From: JADKFD01 sp050250665 | GTDB lineage: Bacteria; Pseudomonadota; Gammaproteobacteria; Xanthomonadales; SZUA-5 | Direction: 5' to 3' | Length of the DNA: 64,000 nucleotides | Assembly (NCBI GenBank): GCA_050250665.1 | Contig: JBFWOF010000004.1 | Location: 85,383 to 149,382 of the forward strand | Shown: positions 8,595 through 16,473 of the stretch, piece by piece | How positions within the stretch are numbered: the first letter of the stretch is position 1 | Layout of the letters: each line of letters opens with the position of its first letter | The notes under the pieces: generated by a model | Told to the model about the DNA's origin: nothing | The model's database searches: none | Seen by the model: the letters and a program-made list of their open reading frames with translations, nothing else | Translations under genes and position numbers: made by a program

Positions 8595-11500
8595 TCAGCC
8601 GGTCTTGGCCGGCTCCGGCGTGTGCCTGGCAAAGCGCATCAGGAACTCCGTACCCTGTCCGGGCTTGGTGCGCAATTCGATCTCGCCGCCCAGCAGTTGG
8701 GTCACCAGATTGTGGACCACATGCAGACCCAGGCCGGAGCCGCCGCTGCCGCGCCTCGTGGTGAAGAAGGGATCGAAGGCATGCGCCGCCACCTCTTCCG
8801 TCATGCCCCGGCCATCATCGCTGAAACGCAGCAGCAGTGACTCGCCGCTGGACTGGGCGCCGATCCACATGTGCCCGGGCTGATCCTCACTGAAGGCGTG
8901 AATCTGGGCGTTGTTGATCAGATTGGTGAGAATCTGGAACAGCGCGCCGGGATAGGAATCCAGCTCGATGCGCTCGGGACAGTCGCACGTCAGCGTGTGC
9001 GGCGTGCGCCGCAGCCCGGGACTGAGGGTGGTCTGCACTTCGTGCAGGAAATCGTTGAGCAGGAAGGTCCGGCGCTGACCGCTGGACTGATCGACCGAGA
9101 CCTGCTTGAAACTCGCCACCAGATCGCCCGCGCGCTGCAGACTGCTCTGGATCAGGCGTGCCGCATCGATGACCTCAGCCTTCCAGCGCGTGAGGTCATT
9201 GCGGGTGAAGCGATTCTCCTCGAGCTTGGCATTACCCGAACGCGCCAGTTCATCAAGGTGTGAAGCGGCGGTGATGGCAACGCCGATGGGCGTGTTGATC
9301 TCATGGGCGACACCGGCAACCAGCTGGCCCAGCGAGGCCATCTTTTCCGCAGCCACCAGCTGTTTCTGGGCACCGCGCAGATCGCTGAGCGCATCCTCGG
9401 CGCCGGACTTGGCCAGGCTGAGCTCGCGGGTGCGCTTTTCCACCAGCGCTTCCAGCGCTTCCGCCCGCGCCTGCACCTTGCGCGTGCGCCAGCGCATGCC
9501 GAGCCCGATCAGACCCAGTAACAACAGCAGCGCCAGGACGGCCGAGATCGGACGCTGCCACCACATCGGCGCCACCGTGATCGGCAACGACAATGGGCTT
9601 GCGCTCCAGGCTCCGCCGCTGAGGCGGGCGCGCACATCCAGTTGATAGCTGCCGGGCCACAGATTGTTGTAGCTGGCGATACGCTGGCCGGCGTCGACTT
9701 CGGTCCAGTCTTCATCAAGACCGCGCAGACGGTAGGCATAACGAATGTTGGCCGATGCCGAGTAATCGAGCGCGGCGAACTCGGCAGAGAGCCGTCGCTG
9801 CCCGGATGCCAGATGTACGCCCAGGTCCACGCCCGGTCCGGGGCGCTCACGACCATCGACATCGATGCGCGTGAACAGCAGTGGCGGATCAAATCGCCAG
9901 GGCGAGAAGCGCGAGGGATCGACGATCAGCAAACCCCGGGTGCCGCCGAAGAACAGCAGCCCGTCGGGACCGATACTGCCCGATCCGATCTCGACGCTGC
10001 CGATGTCGATGCCGTCGGCCACGCCGATGCGCTGGATGCGGTCGCTGCGTGGGTCCACCAGCACCTGGGTACTCCACAATCGCCCCTGCCGGTCCGGCAG
10101 CATCTGCTGTCCGGAGCCGCGGCTCAGTGCCCGGTGCTCACGGCCGTAACGCTCGAATCGCGGCTGGCCCTGCTGCCAATCGAGCAGACGGGCAATCCCG
10201 CGCGGACCGGTGACCCAGATCGTACCGGCGGCGTCGATACGCATATCGGTCAATGCCCCCAGCGGCCAATCGGGCGGAGCCTCGACCTGGTGCAACTGCT
10301 CGCTGCCCTCGGACCACCACAGCAGCGCGTTCGGGGTGCTGACCCAGAGGCGGCCATCCGTGTCCGCCAGCAGACACCAGACCGGATCGGTGAAGTCCTG
10401 ATCGAGCTCGGTGCGCAGACGCCGCACCTGGCCGGACGCCGGGTCATAGAGCACCAGCGCTGCCTGCATGCCGATCGCCAGCCAGCCCGAGGGAATCAGC
10501 TCCAGCTGCCGGACAGGTCCTCGCGGGAGCTTTGCCAGAGGTTCCGAGAACTGTCCGCTGGCGAGCTCCAGGGTCTGCACGCCGGTCTGCTGCGTGCCGA
10601 CCCAGATGGATCCGTCGGGCGCGCGCTCCAACGCCCGGATAGTGCCATCGCGCAGAGCCCCAGGCGCCTGCGGATCGGGCTGGAAACTGCGAATCACGCC
10701 GCGTTCGAGATCGAGCACATCGATGCCGGCACCACCGGTGCCCACCAGCACGGTGCGGGCATCCAGCGGCAGGGTGCTCATGACACTGCTCGCGCTGAGG
10801 CCTCCGGGGCTGGCTGCGCTGTGGCGAATGCTGCGGAAAGCCGCGGCGTTGTTGGGATTGTAGTGCTGCACGCCGGCACCCCAGGTGCCCAGCCAGATCA
10901 GGCCGGAGCGATCCCGCAGCGGTGCCGTCAATCGGTCCAGCGTGAGCCCACCGGGAACGGAGAGATCGCTGCGCACGCGATTGACGATGCGGTTCCCCGT
11001 GGCATCCACGATATCGATGCCGCCACCGTAGGTATGCACCCAGATCTGCCCCGGCATCGGCTCGGAAAAGCCCGAGACCCAGGGATGCCCGGTGCCGTCC
11101 GAGCCCGGCAGGAAGCGCTTGAGACTGCCATCGGCCGGGTCCAGCACCGCCGCGCCACTGGCCTGAGTTCCGATCCAGATGCGGCCATCGCTGGCCTCGA
11201 ACAGGGCGTAGACATATTGCCGACTCAAGCCCGCCGCATCGCCGTCGGCCGAGACGATGTGCTCGAACAGCGGGCTGTCGCTGCGTTTACGCTGCAAACC
11301 ATTGCCAGTGCCTATCCAGAGGTCACCACGGCGATCGAACAGCAGGCTGCGCACGGTATCGTGCTGCAGCGCCCCCGACCGGCCCGGATCGGACGGGAAG
11401 GATTCGAAGTCGCCACTCGCTTGGTCCCAGCGCGCCAGGCCCTCCTTGCCAAAACCGATCCAGACATCGCCGTTCGGCGCCTCGGCCAGTGCCAGCACCG

Positions 11501-11954
11501 CGGCGCCCGGCAAGCCGCCGGCATGACCGGGATCGGGCGGCTGCTGCGTGAAGCGGTCGCGCGTGGGATCGTAAATGGACAGCCCGGCGCTCTGCGTGGC
11601 AACCCACAAGCGGCCATCCGAATGCGCCAGCAGGCCGCGCACGTAGTCATCGGCGATCGAATCGGCTTCATCGGCGACATTGCGATAGGCCCGCAAGCGA
11701 TAGCCATCGAAGCTGTACAGACCTTCGGGCGTGCCCAGCCAGATCAGCCCGCGTTGATCCTGGGCGATCGTCGTGATGATGCCGTTGCCGATCTTCTCGG
11801 TGCCGGGCACGGTTTCGAAATAGGGCTGTCCCAGTGCCTGCACCGAAGGCGCCGCAAACAGGCCGAGCAGGAAGCACGCGCAGTAAAGCCGGGACGCCGC
11901 CGCAGCCGCAGCCGCGAGCATTCTGGCAACGCAATTTCGCGCAAGCCCATCCAT
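8595..11954 (-). CDS. Propeller-type transmembrane sensor histidine kinase (Reg_prop, Y_Y_Y, NtrB-like kinase)
   Basis: A 1119-residue protein. The N-terminus has a signal-like hydrophobic stretch with an Ala run (residues 12-40). Residues about 55-690 hold many repeats of the two-component-regulator propeller type (DQRGLIWLGTPEGLYSFDG, SDGRLWVATQSAGLSIYD, GDLWIGTGNGLQR, DGRIWIGTQASGAAVLD), expected to form two periplasmic beta-propellers. A Y_Y_Y domain follows (ASANIRYAYRLRGLDEDWTE), then one membrane helix (ISAVLALLLLLGLIGLGM), a coiled coil, a dimerisation domain with phospho-acceptor His in GVAHEINTPIGVA, and an HATPase with N box LINNAQ, DDGRGM and SGGSGLGLHVVHNL. There is no receiver, so a separate response regulator must exist elsewhere. 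Such proteins sense extracellular ligands, often polysaccharides in Bacteroidetes homologues; the ligand here is unknown. The exact start is uncertain (11921 is also possible). Confidence 0.9.
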   Translation of the reverse strand: MDGLARNCVARMLAAAAAAASRLYCACFLLGLFAAPSVQALGQPYFETVPGTEKIGNGIITTIAQDQRGLIWLGTPEGLYSFDGYRLRAYRNVADEADSIADDYVRGLLAHSDGRLWVATQSAGLSIYDPTRDRFTQQPPDPGHAGGLPGAAVLALAEAPNGDVWIGFGKEGLARWDQASGDFESFPSDPGRSGALQHDTVRSLLFDRRGDLWIGTGNGLQRKRSDSPLFEHIVSADGDAAGLSRQYVYALFEASDGRIWIGTQASGAAVLDPADGSLKRFLPGSDGTGHPWVSGFSEPMPGQIWVHTYGGGIDIVDATGNRIVNRVRSDLSVPGGLTLDRLTAPLRDRSGLIWLGTWGAGVQHYNPNNAAAFRSIRHSAASPGGLSASSVMSTLPLDARTVLVGTGGAGIDVLDLERGVIRSFQPDPQAPGALRDGTIRALERAPDGSIWVGTQQTGVQTLELASGQFSEPLAKLPRGPVRQLELIPSGWLAIGMQAALVLYDPASGQVRRLRTELDQDFTDPVWCLLADTDGRLWVSTPNALLWWSEGSEQLHQVEAPPDWPLGALTDMRIDAAGTIWVTGPRGIARLLDWQQGQPRFERYGREHRALSRGSGQQMLPDRQGRLWSTQVLVDPRSDRIQRIGVADGIDIGSVEIGSGSIGPDGLLFFGGTRGLLIVDPSRFSPWRFDPPLLFTRIDVDGRERPGPGVDLGVHLASGQRRLSAEFAALDYSASANIRYAYRLRGLDEDWTEVDAGQRIASYNNLWPGSYQLDVRARLSGGAWSASPLSLPITVAPMWWQRPISAVLALLLLLGLIGLGMRWRTRKVQARAEALEALVEKRTRELSLAKSGAEDALSDLRGAQKQLVAAEKMASLGQLVAGVAHEINTPIGVAITAASHLDELARSGNAKLEENRFTRNDLTRWKAEVIDAARLIQSSLQRAGDLVASFKQVSVDQSSGQRRTFLLNDFLHEVQTTLSPGLRRTPHTLTCDCPERIELDSYPGALFQILTNLINNAQIHAFSEDQPGHMWIGAQSSGESLLLRFSDDGRGMTEEVAAHAFDPFFTTRRGSGGSGLGLHVVHNLVTQLLGGEIELRTKPGQGTEFLMRFARHTPEPAKTG

Positions 11955-12206
11955 CGGCGGGAATGTCCCTCAATGGCGAGCCGCCACTATCACGCGCCAG
12001 ATTGACGACTGCAAGACATCTGGCCGGTGAGTTGGTCGGGCCGTCGGAGAAGGTGCCGCCGACATCTGGTCAGGCAGCCTGTCCGCTGTCGCTTTTCCGG
12101 CATGCAAGAGTGTCGGGTGCAGCCATCGACCGTTGCCCTTGTTGACTGGCATGACTCGGGGAACCGAACTAACGTCGGTCACACGCAACGCACTCGACGA
12201 GTGGAA
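11955..12206. promoter_or_regulatory. Divergent intergenic region between the propeller kinase and the HDAC-like operon
   Basis: These 252 bp separate the minus-strand kinase start from the ATG at 12207 on the plus strand. It must contain both promoters. No sigma-70 box, operator palindrome or riboswitch could be called with confidence. An open frame extends upstream of 12207 through much of it, but the residues are Arg-rich and disordered-looking, so I treat that part as non-coding. Confidence 0.4.
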
Positions 12207-13085
12207 ATGAATCCTGGCGCCGACGAAACGCTACAAAGTCACGAAGTGCTCGAACGCTGCAGGGAAATCGGGCTTCCACTGAGCTCAAACCTGACCATGA
12301 TGCTCGGTGAGCACTTTTCCCACCGCACGGAAAGGCGGGGTTGCGGCTACACGCAGGCTTCCAGAGTACTCGCCGAACATGTCAATACGCCGCCGGCCGC
12401 TGATGATTTTTCCGACCTCAAGCTGTTTCTGGAGTGGGAATCATTGCGCGCGGACCTGCTGTGCTATCGGGCTGGCTCGAGCGAGTCGCGCTTGCAGCCG
12501 CTCGAGTTCCTCGCCCGGGACTGCGCAAGGGCCGAATCCAGGCTGTTTGTGCAGATGCTTCGCGACGTCCTCCGTCGACCCGCCGAGGCCCGATCGCGAA
12601 GTCTGGCGCCTACCGCACCGGAGAAGCTGAAGATCGGTACGTGCCCGCTGGCCGAGCAGTTCTTCCTGGAAATTGCGCATGGCTTTGTCCGGCGGATTGG
12701 CACGGTCAATGTGTTCCATGATCAGGGCCAACCGCTGTTCATCGAGAAGATCGGGCTGGGCGACAATCACTCGTGCATCAGCGTAGTTCCCCTGACCATC
12801 AACTCGGTCGAAGTGCCGGCAGGGTCCTTGCTGGGCGTGCAGTACGACGAGGACCGTATTGGCGATCAGCCGTCGACCGCCAAGGGCAGGGGTCGCTGGA
12901 TTGCGTTCGAACGGGTTGAGTATTTTCGCTTCCTGCGCTTGACGACCCTGAGCGTGGCACCCGAGCATCGTCGACGCGCCTTTTCGGCGCATTTTGACCA
13001 GCAGGTGGCGGGAGGGCTGTTCTCTCCCGATGTGGCCCGGATCGAGCAACTGATGGACTACGCGATGGATGAGCGCCCTCGATGA
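12207..13085 (+). CDS. Unknown protein coupled to the HDAC-like hydrolase; possible divergent acyltransferase fold
   Basis: A 292-residue soluble protein with no family I can name securely. The start at 12207 (MNPGADETLQ) is preferred because the upstream in-frame sequence is Arg-rich and unlike a protein. No signal peptide or membrane segment is visible. The C-terminal third contains LTTLSVAPEHRRRAFSAHF, which resembles the beta4-alpha3 acetyl-CoA loop of GNAT or LuxI/FeeM-type acyltransferases (consensus V.P..R..G.G), but the glycines are missing, so this is only a hint. The stop overlaps the next start as ATGA, which strongly suggests that it and the deacetylase-like protein are made together and act together. 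Its GC content appears lower than the kinase genes to the left. Confidence 0.7.
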   Translation: MNPGADETLQSHEVLERCREIGLPLSSNLTMMLGEHFSHRTERRGCGYTQASRVLAEHVNTPPAADDFSDLKLFLEWESLRADLLCYRAGSSESRLQPLEFLARDCARAESRLFVQMLRDVLRRPAEARSRSLAPTAPEKLKIGTCPLAEQFFLEIAHGFVRRIGTVNVFHDQGQPLFIEKIGLGDNHSCISVVPLTINSVEVPAGSLLGVQYDEDRIGDQPSTAKGRGRWIAFERVEYFRFLRLTTLSVAPEHRRRAFSAHFDQQVAGGLFSPDVARIEQLMDYAMDERPR

Positions 13086-13954
13086 CCATCGCCGCGGTGT
13101 ACGACGCCAGCTATGGATGCGGCGGCATGGCTCATTTTGCCCGCCTTCCGGCACTGCATTCGGCGGCGCAGGAACTGCCTGGATTGAGCTGGTCCGCACC
13201 TGAGCACGGGCGAGCCTTGAATTTGCTTCCGGACCTGCACGCCCCGGCCTACGTCAAGTCCTTCCTCTCCGGCGAGCATCCGCTTGCACGAAGCAACTAT
13301 CTCGCCTGGTCTCCAGCCCTGCGCAAGGGGGTCATCGCCATGCTCGACGGGCAACTGACAGCTGCCCAATTGGCGTTCGACCAGGGAATTGCCTTCAATC
13401 TCGCCATCGGCTTCCACCATGCCCACCCGGAGCACGGTGGAGGATTCTGCACCTTCAACGGTCTGGCGCTGGTGGCACTGGTCCATCCAAGCTGCAAGAT
13501 CACTGTGCTCGACAGCGATGAACATGGCTCGGATGGCACCGAAGCCTTCTGCGAGCTACTCCCGAACCTGAGCAACCTGTCCCTTTTCGGCACCCGTTTC
13601 GGGGTGCGCGGCGGCGTGCGCAGCCGGGCCCTGCAGATTCCTCGAGGGGAATCCGCCCGCGCCGGTTTCCGAACCGCCATAGAGCAGGCCATGGAAATGA
13701 TCATCGCCGATCCTCCAGATCTGCTGATCTTTCAGGCAGGCGCCGACAGCCACGAATCGGATCCCAAGAGCTCGTTGCACCTGGGCACCGAAGATCTGCT
13801 GTGGCGCGATCTGTGCGTCTTTCACATGTGCCGACGAATGCAGCTGCCTGTCCTTGCGAATTTCGCAGGCGCCTACCAGGATGCAAATGCGAGCAGCAAC
13901 CTCTACTTGAATACCTTGAAATCGGCGGTAACCGCCTATTCCGCGGCAAATTAG
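13082..13954 (+). CDS. Histone-deacetylase-family amidohydrolase (acetoin utilisation / acetylpolyamine hydrolase superfamily)
   Basis: A 290-residue zinc hydrolase of the arginase/deacetylase fold. Every catalytic position of class I/II HDACs can be matched: tandem His112-His113 (GFHHAHPEHGGGFCTFN), zinc ligands Asp146 and His148 (LDSDEHGSDGT), third zinc ligand Asp222 (QAGADSHESDP) and the transition-state Tyr265 (FAGAYQD). The glycine-rich loop before that Tyr is FAGAY rather than GGGY. At 290 residues it is shorter than typical bacterial HDAC-like proteins (about 340-370), mainly at the N-terminus. Possible substrates are acetyl-lysine, acetylpolyamines or another amide; sequence alone cannot choose. 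It is translationally coupled to the upstream unknown gene and ends 68 bases from the convergent LOV-GTPase operon. Confidence 0.82.
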   Translation: MTIAAVYDASYGCGGMAHFARLPALHSAAQELPGLSWSAPEHGRALNLLPDLHAPAYVKSFLSGEHPLARSNYLAWSPALRKGVIAMLDGQLTAAQLAFDQGIAFNLAIGFHHAHPEHGGGFCTFNGLALVALVHPSCKITVLDSDEHGSDGTEAFCELLPNLSNLSLFGTRFGVRGGVRSRALQIPRGESARAGFRTAIEQAMEMIIADPPDLLIFQAGADSHESDPKSSLHLGTEDLLWRDLCVFHMCRRMQLPVLANFAGAYQDANASSNLYLNTLKSAVTAYSAAN

Positions 13955-13989
13955 CCGATGCGCGCCCCCTCGCGGAAGGCGCGCATCGG
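13955..13989. terminator. Hairpin between convergent operons
   Basis: A perfect 12-bp stem (CCGATGCGCGCC at 13955-13966 pairing with GGCGCGCATCGG at 13978-13989) with an 11-base loop starts right after the HDAC-like gene stop codon. There is no strong T run on either side, so it may act as a weak or bidirectional terminator, or as an mRNA 3'-end stabiliser for the two convergent operons. Confidence 0.55.
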
Positions 13990-14022
13990 GATATTCTGGG
14001 GAAATATTCCCGCTGAAGCGGT

Positions 14023-14379
14023 CTAGCCGAAATCCAGTTCCTTCTCGAAACTCTTCAATTCGTGTCTGGCCATGGCCAGATTGGCGCGAGCGCGGTCAAG
14101 CACGACATACAGGAACAGTTTCGAGTTTCGTTCCAACGGCCGGATCATGTGATATTGCTTGCCGAGCGTGATCAGAATGTCTTCAATGGTGTCATTGAGC
14201 TTCAGCGCGGCGGCCACCTTGCGCTTTGCCTTGACCACTTCGGTGTTGCCGGCAGCGGCCAGTTCCAGATTGACGCCACCGCCGATACCGGACAGGAGCA
14301 TACCGCTGTCGCCGTCCACCAACGCGGCAGCAACAAAACCATCTATGGAATTCAGAGGCCCCAAATCAACTTTTGCCAT
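14023..14379 (-). CDS. Roadblock/LC7-domain protein, second copy of the operon
   Basis: A 118-residue single-domain protein of the roadblock/LC7 fold (FVAAALVDGDSGMLLSG, ending in a helical segment with ELKSFEKELDF). In prokaryotes these proteins bind small Ras-like GTPases, as MglB does with MglA as its activating protein. The start at 14379 is well supported by an AGGAGA ribosome binding site at 14385-14390. It is the last gene of the LOV-GTPase operon, separated from the other roadblock gene by 80 bases, the only real gap in that operon. The phrase LGKQYHMIRPLERNSKLFLY resembles roadblock proteins that I recall from gammaproteobacterial operons with GTPases; that is memory, not a search. 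A dedicated ribosome binding site suggests that it is needed in different amounts from its partners. Confidence 0.85.
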   Translation of the reverse strand: MAKVDLGPLNSIDGFVAAALVDGDSGMLLSGIGGGVNLELAAAGNTEVVKAKRKVAAALKLNDTIEDILITLGKQYHMIRPLERNSKLFLYVVLDRARANLAMARHELKSFEKELDFG

Positions 14380-14459
14380 TATGTTCTCCTGTGGTGGGCT
14401 TTCGGTACTAAAGCCGCCATGAATTCGAGCAGGCCATCATGGCCATACCGCTCGGTGGT

Positions 14460-14867
14460 TTAACTGACTCGCTGCTGGATATCGGCAACAGCGAGTTTAG
14501 ACATCATGAGCACCTGACCCAGAGTGGCCCCGGGTCGCGCGACCACTGTCAGTGCCAGCTTGACGTCGCCGGGAACACTGAGCAGCAGTATGGTTCCCTT
14601 GTCGGCCTCGATGATCATGTTGTTGGACTGTCCCAAGTCGGTCTCGGACACCAAAGCATGGCTCAGTGCAACCAAGGAACTGCTCATCGCCGCCAAGCGC
14701 GCAGGATCGAGTTCACGTCCGGACAGGACATGACAGATTTCAAATCCGTCGTCGGTGGCGAGGAAAGCACCGAGAATCGCCGGAACATCACTGAGGAGAT
14801 GCTGAAGGCGCACGCTGATATACAGCTTGACGCTCGGTGAAATTCCAAAACTGGCTGAATCCATCAA
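14460..14867 (-). CDS. Roadblock/LC7-domain protein, first copy of the operon
   Basis: A 135-residue protein with a roadblock/LC7 domain: AFLATDDGFEICHV (first strand and turn), the helix ARLAAMSSSLVALSHAL, then MIIEADKGTILLLSVPG and LALTVVARPGATLGQVLMM. The start overlaps the GTPase stop as ATGA, so GTPase and roadblock are translationally coupled, as expected for a GTPase and its regulator. It differs clearly in sequence from the second roadblock protein at 14023-14379, so the two may form a heterodimer or have separate roles (for example GAP versus sensor docking), which is inference. Confidence 0.86.
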   Translation of the reverse strand: MMDSASFGISPSVKLYISVRLQHLLSDVPAILGAFLATDDGFEICHVLSGRELDPARLAAMSSSLVALSHALVSETDLGQSNNMIIEADKGTILLLSVPGDVKLALTVVARPGATLGQVLMMSKLAVADIQQRVS

Positions 14868-15433
14868 TCTTCGCTCCCGTCGGCACTCATTTCTATCTGG
14901 CTGAACAAGGCCTCCAACAACAGCAGCACATCGCTGCGCTCGCGGACGTCAACCTCGAACACTGGCAGCAATAGACCCATTTCGCCGATCACTGCATGCA
15001 GGCCTTCGATTTTCTCTGCCGCATCAGTTCCCGGGCGTCCGGCGCCGATGACACCTGTCCCTTCGCGAATGATTTCCGAGAAATCCGCGAGATAAGTACG
15101 CAGGTCGGCTGCTGGGTCCGATCTGGACAAATCCACCAGGATCACGACGCCCAGTGCGCCCTTGCCCAGGATCTTCCACATGAAATTGAATCGGCCCTGT
15201 CCCGGCGTGCCATACAGACGCAATCGGTCACCACCCGCCAGCTGTACTTCGCCATAATCCATGGCGACCGTGGTTTGCGCCTTGCTGTGAGCGGCGCGAT
15301 CGCGATTGTCAGCCTCTGTCGTGACCGGCGGCGCATCGGACACCGCCGCTATCGCGGTGGTCTTTCCGGCGCCCATGGTGCCAGTGATGATGATCTTGAT
15401 TTCGCTGGGCGGCTGTACCGATTCGGAGGTCAT
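14864..15433 (-). CDS. Small Ras-like GTPase of the MglA / conservon type
   Basis: A 189-residue nucleotide-binding protein. The start at 15433 (MTSESVQPPSEIK) is chosen because it overlaps the upstream stop as ATGA; a longer upstream frame is inside the neighbour. G1/P-loop is GTMGAGKTT at 18-26, switch I probably includes Thr54/Thr55 (KAQTTVAMDYGE), and G3 is YGTPGQGRF at 74-82, with PGQ in place of the Ras DxxG. The canonical G4 (NKxD) is replaced by a stretch ending GRPGTD near 131-136, so guanine specificity is uncertain; related bacterial proteins are often called ATP/GTP-binding proteins. FEVDVRERSDVLLLLEALF near 159-177 is a typical C-terminus for this group. It should act as a molecular switch with the two downstream roadblock proteins and the upstream PAS-LOV protein. 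Confidence 0.88.
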   Translation of the reverse strand: MTSESVQPPSEIKIIITGTMGAGKTTAIAAVSDAPPVTTEADNRDRAAHSKAQTTVAMDYGEVQLAGGDRLRLYGTPGQGRFNFMWKILGKGALGVVILVDLSRSDPAADLRTYLADFSEIIREGTGVIGAGRPGTDAAEKIEGLHAVIGEMGLLLPVFEVDVRERSDVLLLLEALFSQIEMSADGSED

Positions 15434-16473
15434 GATTGCCGCCCTTCGCCATTCAGGCGCAATGCCGCACGCAGTTTGCCCAGTACCGCCTGAAAGCGCC
15501 GCGGCCTGGTCGCGGCGGCGGGCGGTACGACCTTTGTTGCGACCGCGGCTTCCTTGGGGGCAGCCGGCGCCACCGCCGGGTCCGTCGTCTCCAGCCTGAG
15601 ATAACCGCAAATCTCGCAGGCGTTGAGGAAACGAATCAGATCCTGTCGCGCCACCTGGCTGCGACTCAGCAGCTCCTCGATCGACAGGTCGCGACTGCCC
15701 ACCAGAGCGGCCAGACGCATCTGGTTTGGTGACGCCTTCAACTTCGCGAAGTCCGGCCAGCGCGTCAGTGAGAATTTCCTGCGGTCGGCAATACCTGGCA
15801 CCAACAATCCGAAACTAAGCTGCATGGCCAGCTGCCATTTCAGTGTCTCCAATGGGTAGACAATGGGTTCGGGATCGCCAACGACAGGTTCCAGCGCAAT
15901 GCTCTCTCTGACGCCTTCGAACAAGGACGACCATTCGGCCGGGGCGAGGCCTCCCCGGGTAATCGAGAACAGACCACGATCAAGATTCACCCGAATATCC
16001 AGCTCGTGGAACGCGCGCAGCCTGAACCATCCGCGGCCAGAACTCTGTTCGAGCAGATCAATCAAGACGGTCAGGAATCGGTGCGGAAGCGGTAACTTCG
16101 AATTTCCTGAACCGGCTTCAGGATTCGCGAGGCGGTGAGCCTCAGCCAGCATCTGGACGGCACGCTGGAGCACGCTCCGGAATTTGACCAGTCGCGGTGG
16201 GCGCTCAAGCACCAGATGGGCTTCCGGCCCCTGCGCGCCGTACAGAATGATCGCGCGGCTGGTCGGATCAGCTTTCGGCCGGGACAGGAATTGCCGTCCT
16301 GCTGGACTTGACGCGTCAACGATCTTGATCGGCGCATCAGAGCTGTCGTCGAATACGAAGATCGACCCGTCATTGAGAGTGATCAAATCCAGAAACGCGA
16401 CCAGCAGCAGCTGTTCCGCTGCAGCAACCCCGACAAACCCAACCTTGATGTCGATCGGCAAGGGCTTGTTCAT
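15430..16473 (-). CDS. Unknown protein of the LOV-GTPase operon, with a probable C-terminal winged helix
   Basis: A 347-residue soluble protein with no assignable family. The N-terminal 60 residues look like alternating strands and helices (KVGFVGVAAAEQLLLVAFLDLI). Residues about 255-300 (LAALVGSRDLSIEELLSRSQ, then VARQDLIRFLNACEICGYL) look like a winged-helix domain of the kind seen at the end of DUF4388-like or conservon DUF742-like proteins; this is inference. The last 45 residues are Ala/Pro/Lys-rich and probably disordered. It overlaps the PAS-LOV gene upstream (ATGA at 16470-16473) and the GTPase gene downstream (ATGA at 15430-15433), so it is made stoichiometrically with both and may be the adaptor or effector between them. 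Confidence 0.75.
   Translation of the reverse strand: MNKPLPIDIKVGFVGVAAAEQLLLVAFLDLITLNDGSIFVFDDSSDAPIKIVDASSPAGRQFLSRPKADPTSRAIILYGAQGPEAHLVLERPPRLVKFRSVLQRAVQMLAEAHRLANPEAGSGNSKLPLPHRFLTVLIDLLEQSSGRGWFRLRAFHELDIRVNLDRGLFSITRGGLAPAEWSSLFEGVRESIALEPVVGDPEPIVYPLETLKWQLAMQLSFGLLVPGIADRRKFSLTRWPDFAKLKASPNQMRLAALVGSRDLSIEELLSRSQVARQDLIRFLNACEICGYLRLETTDPAVAPAAPKEAAVATKVVPPAAATRPRRFQAVLGKLRAALRLNGEGRQS

Noticed and set aside
9642..12005. A 787-codon plus-strand frame opposite the propeller kinase
   Set aside because: It is the antisense shadow of a well-supported gene, caused by third-position GC bias; the same applies to the long frames at 1548-3185 and 5934-7943.
15434..15610. 59-residue N-terminal extension of the GTPase
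   Set aside because: It lies inside the upstream gene, is Gly/Arg-rich, and the shorter start gives the ATGA overlap seen throughout this operon.
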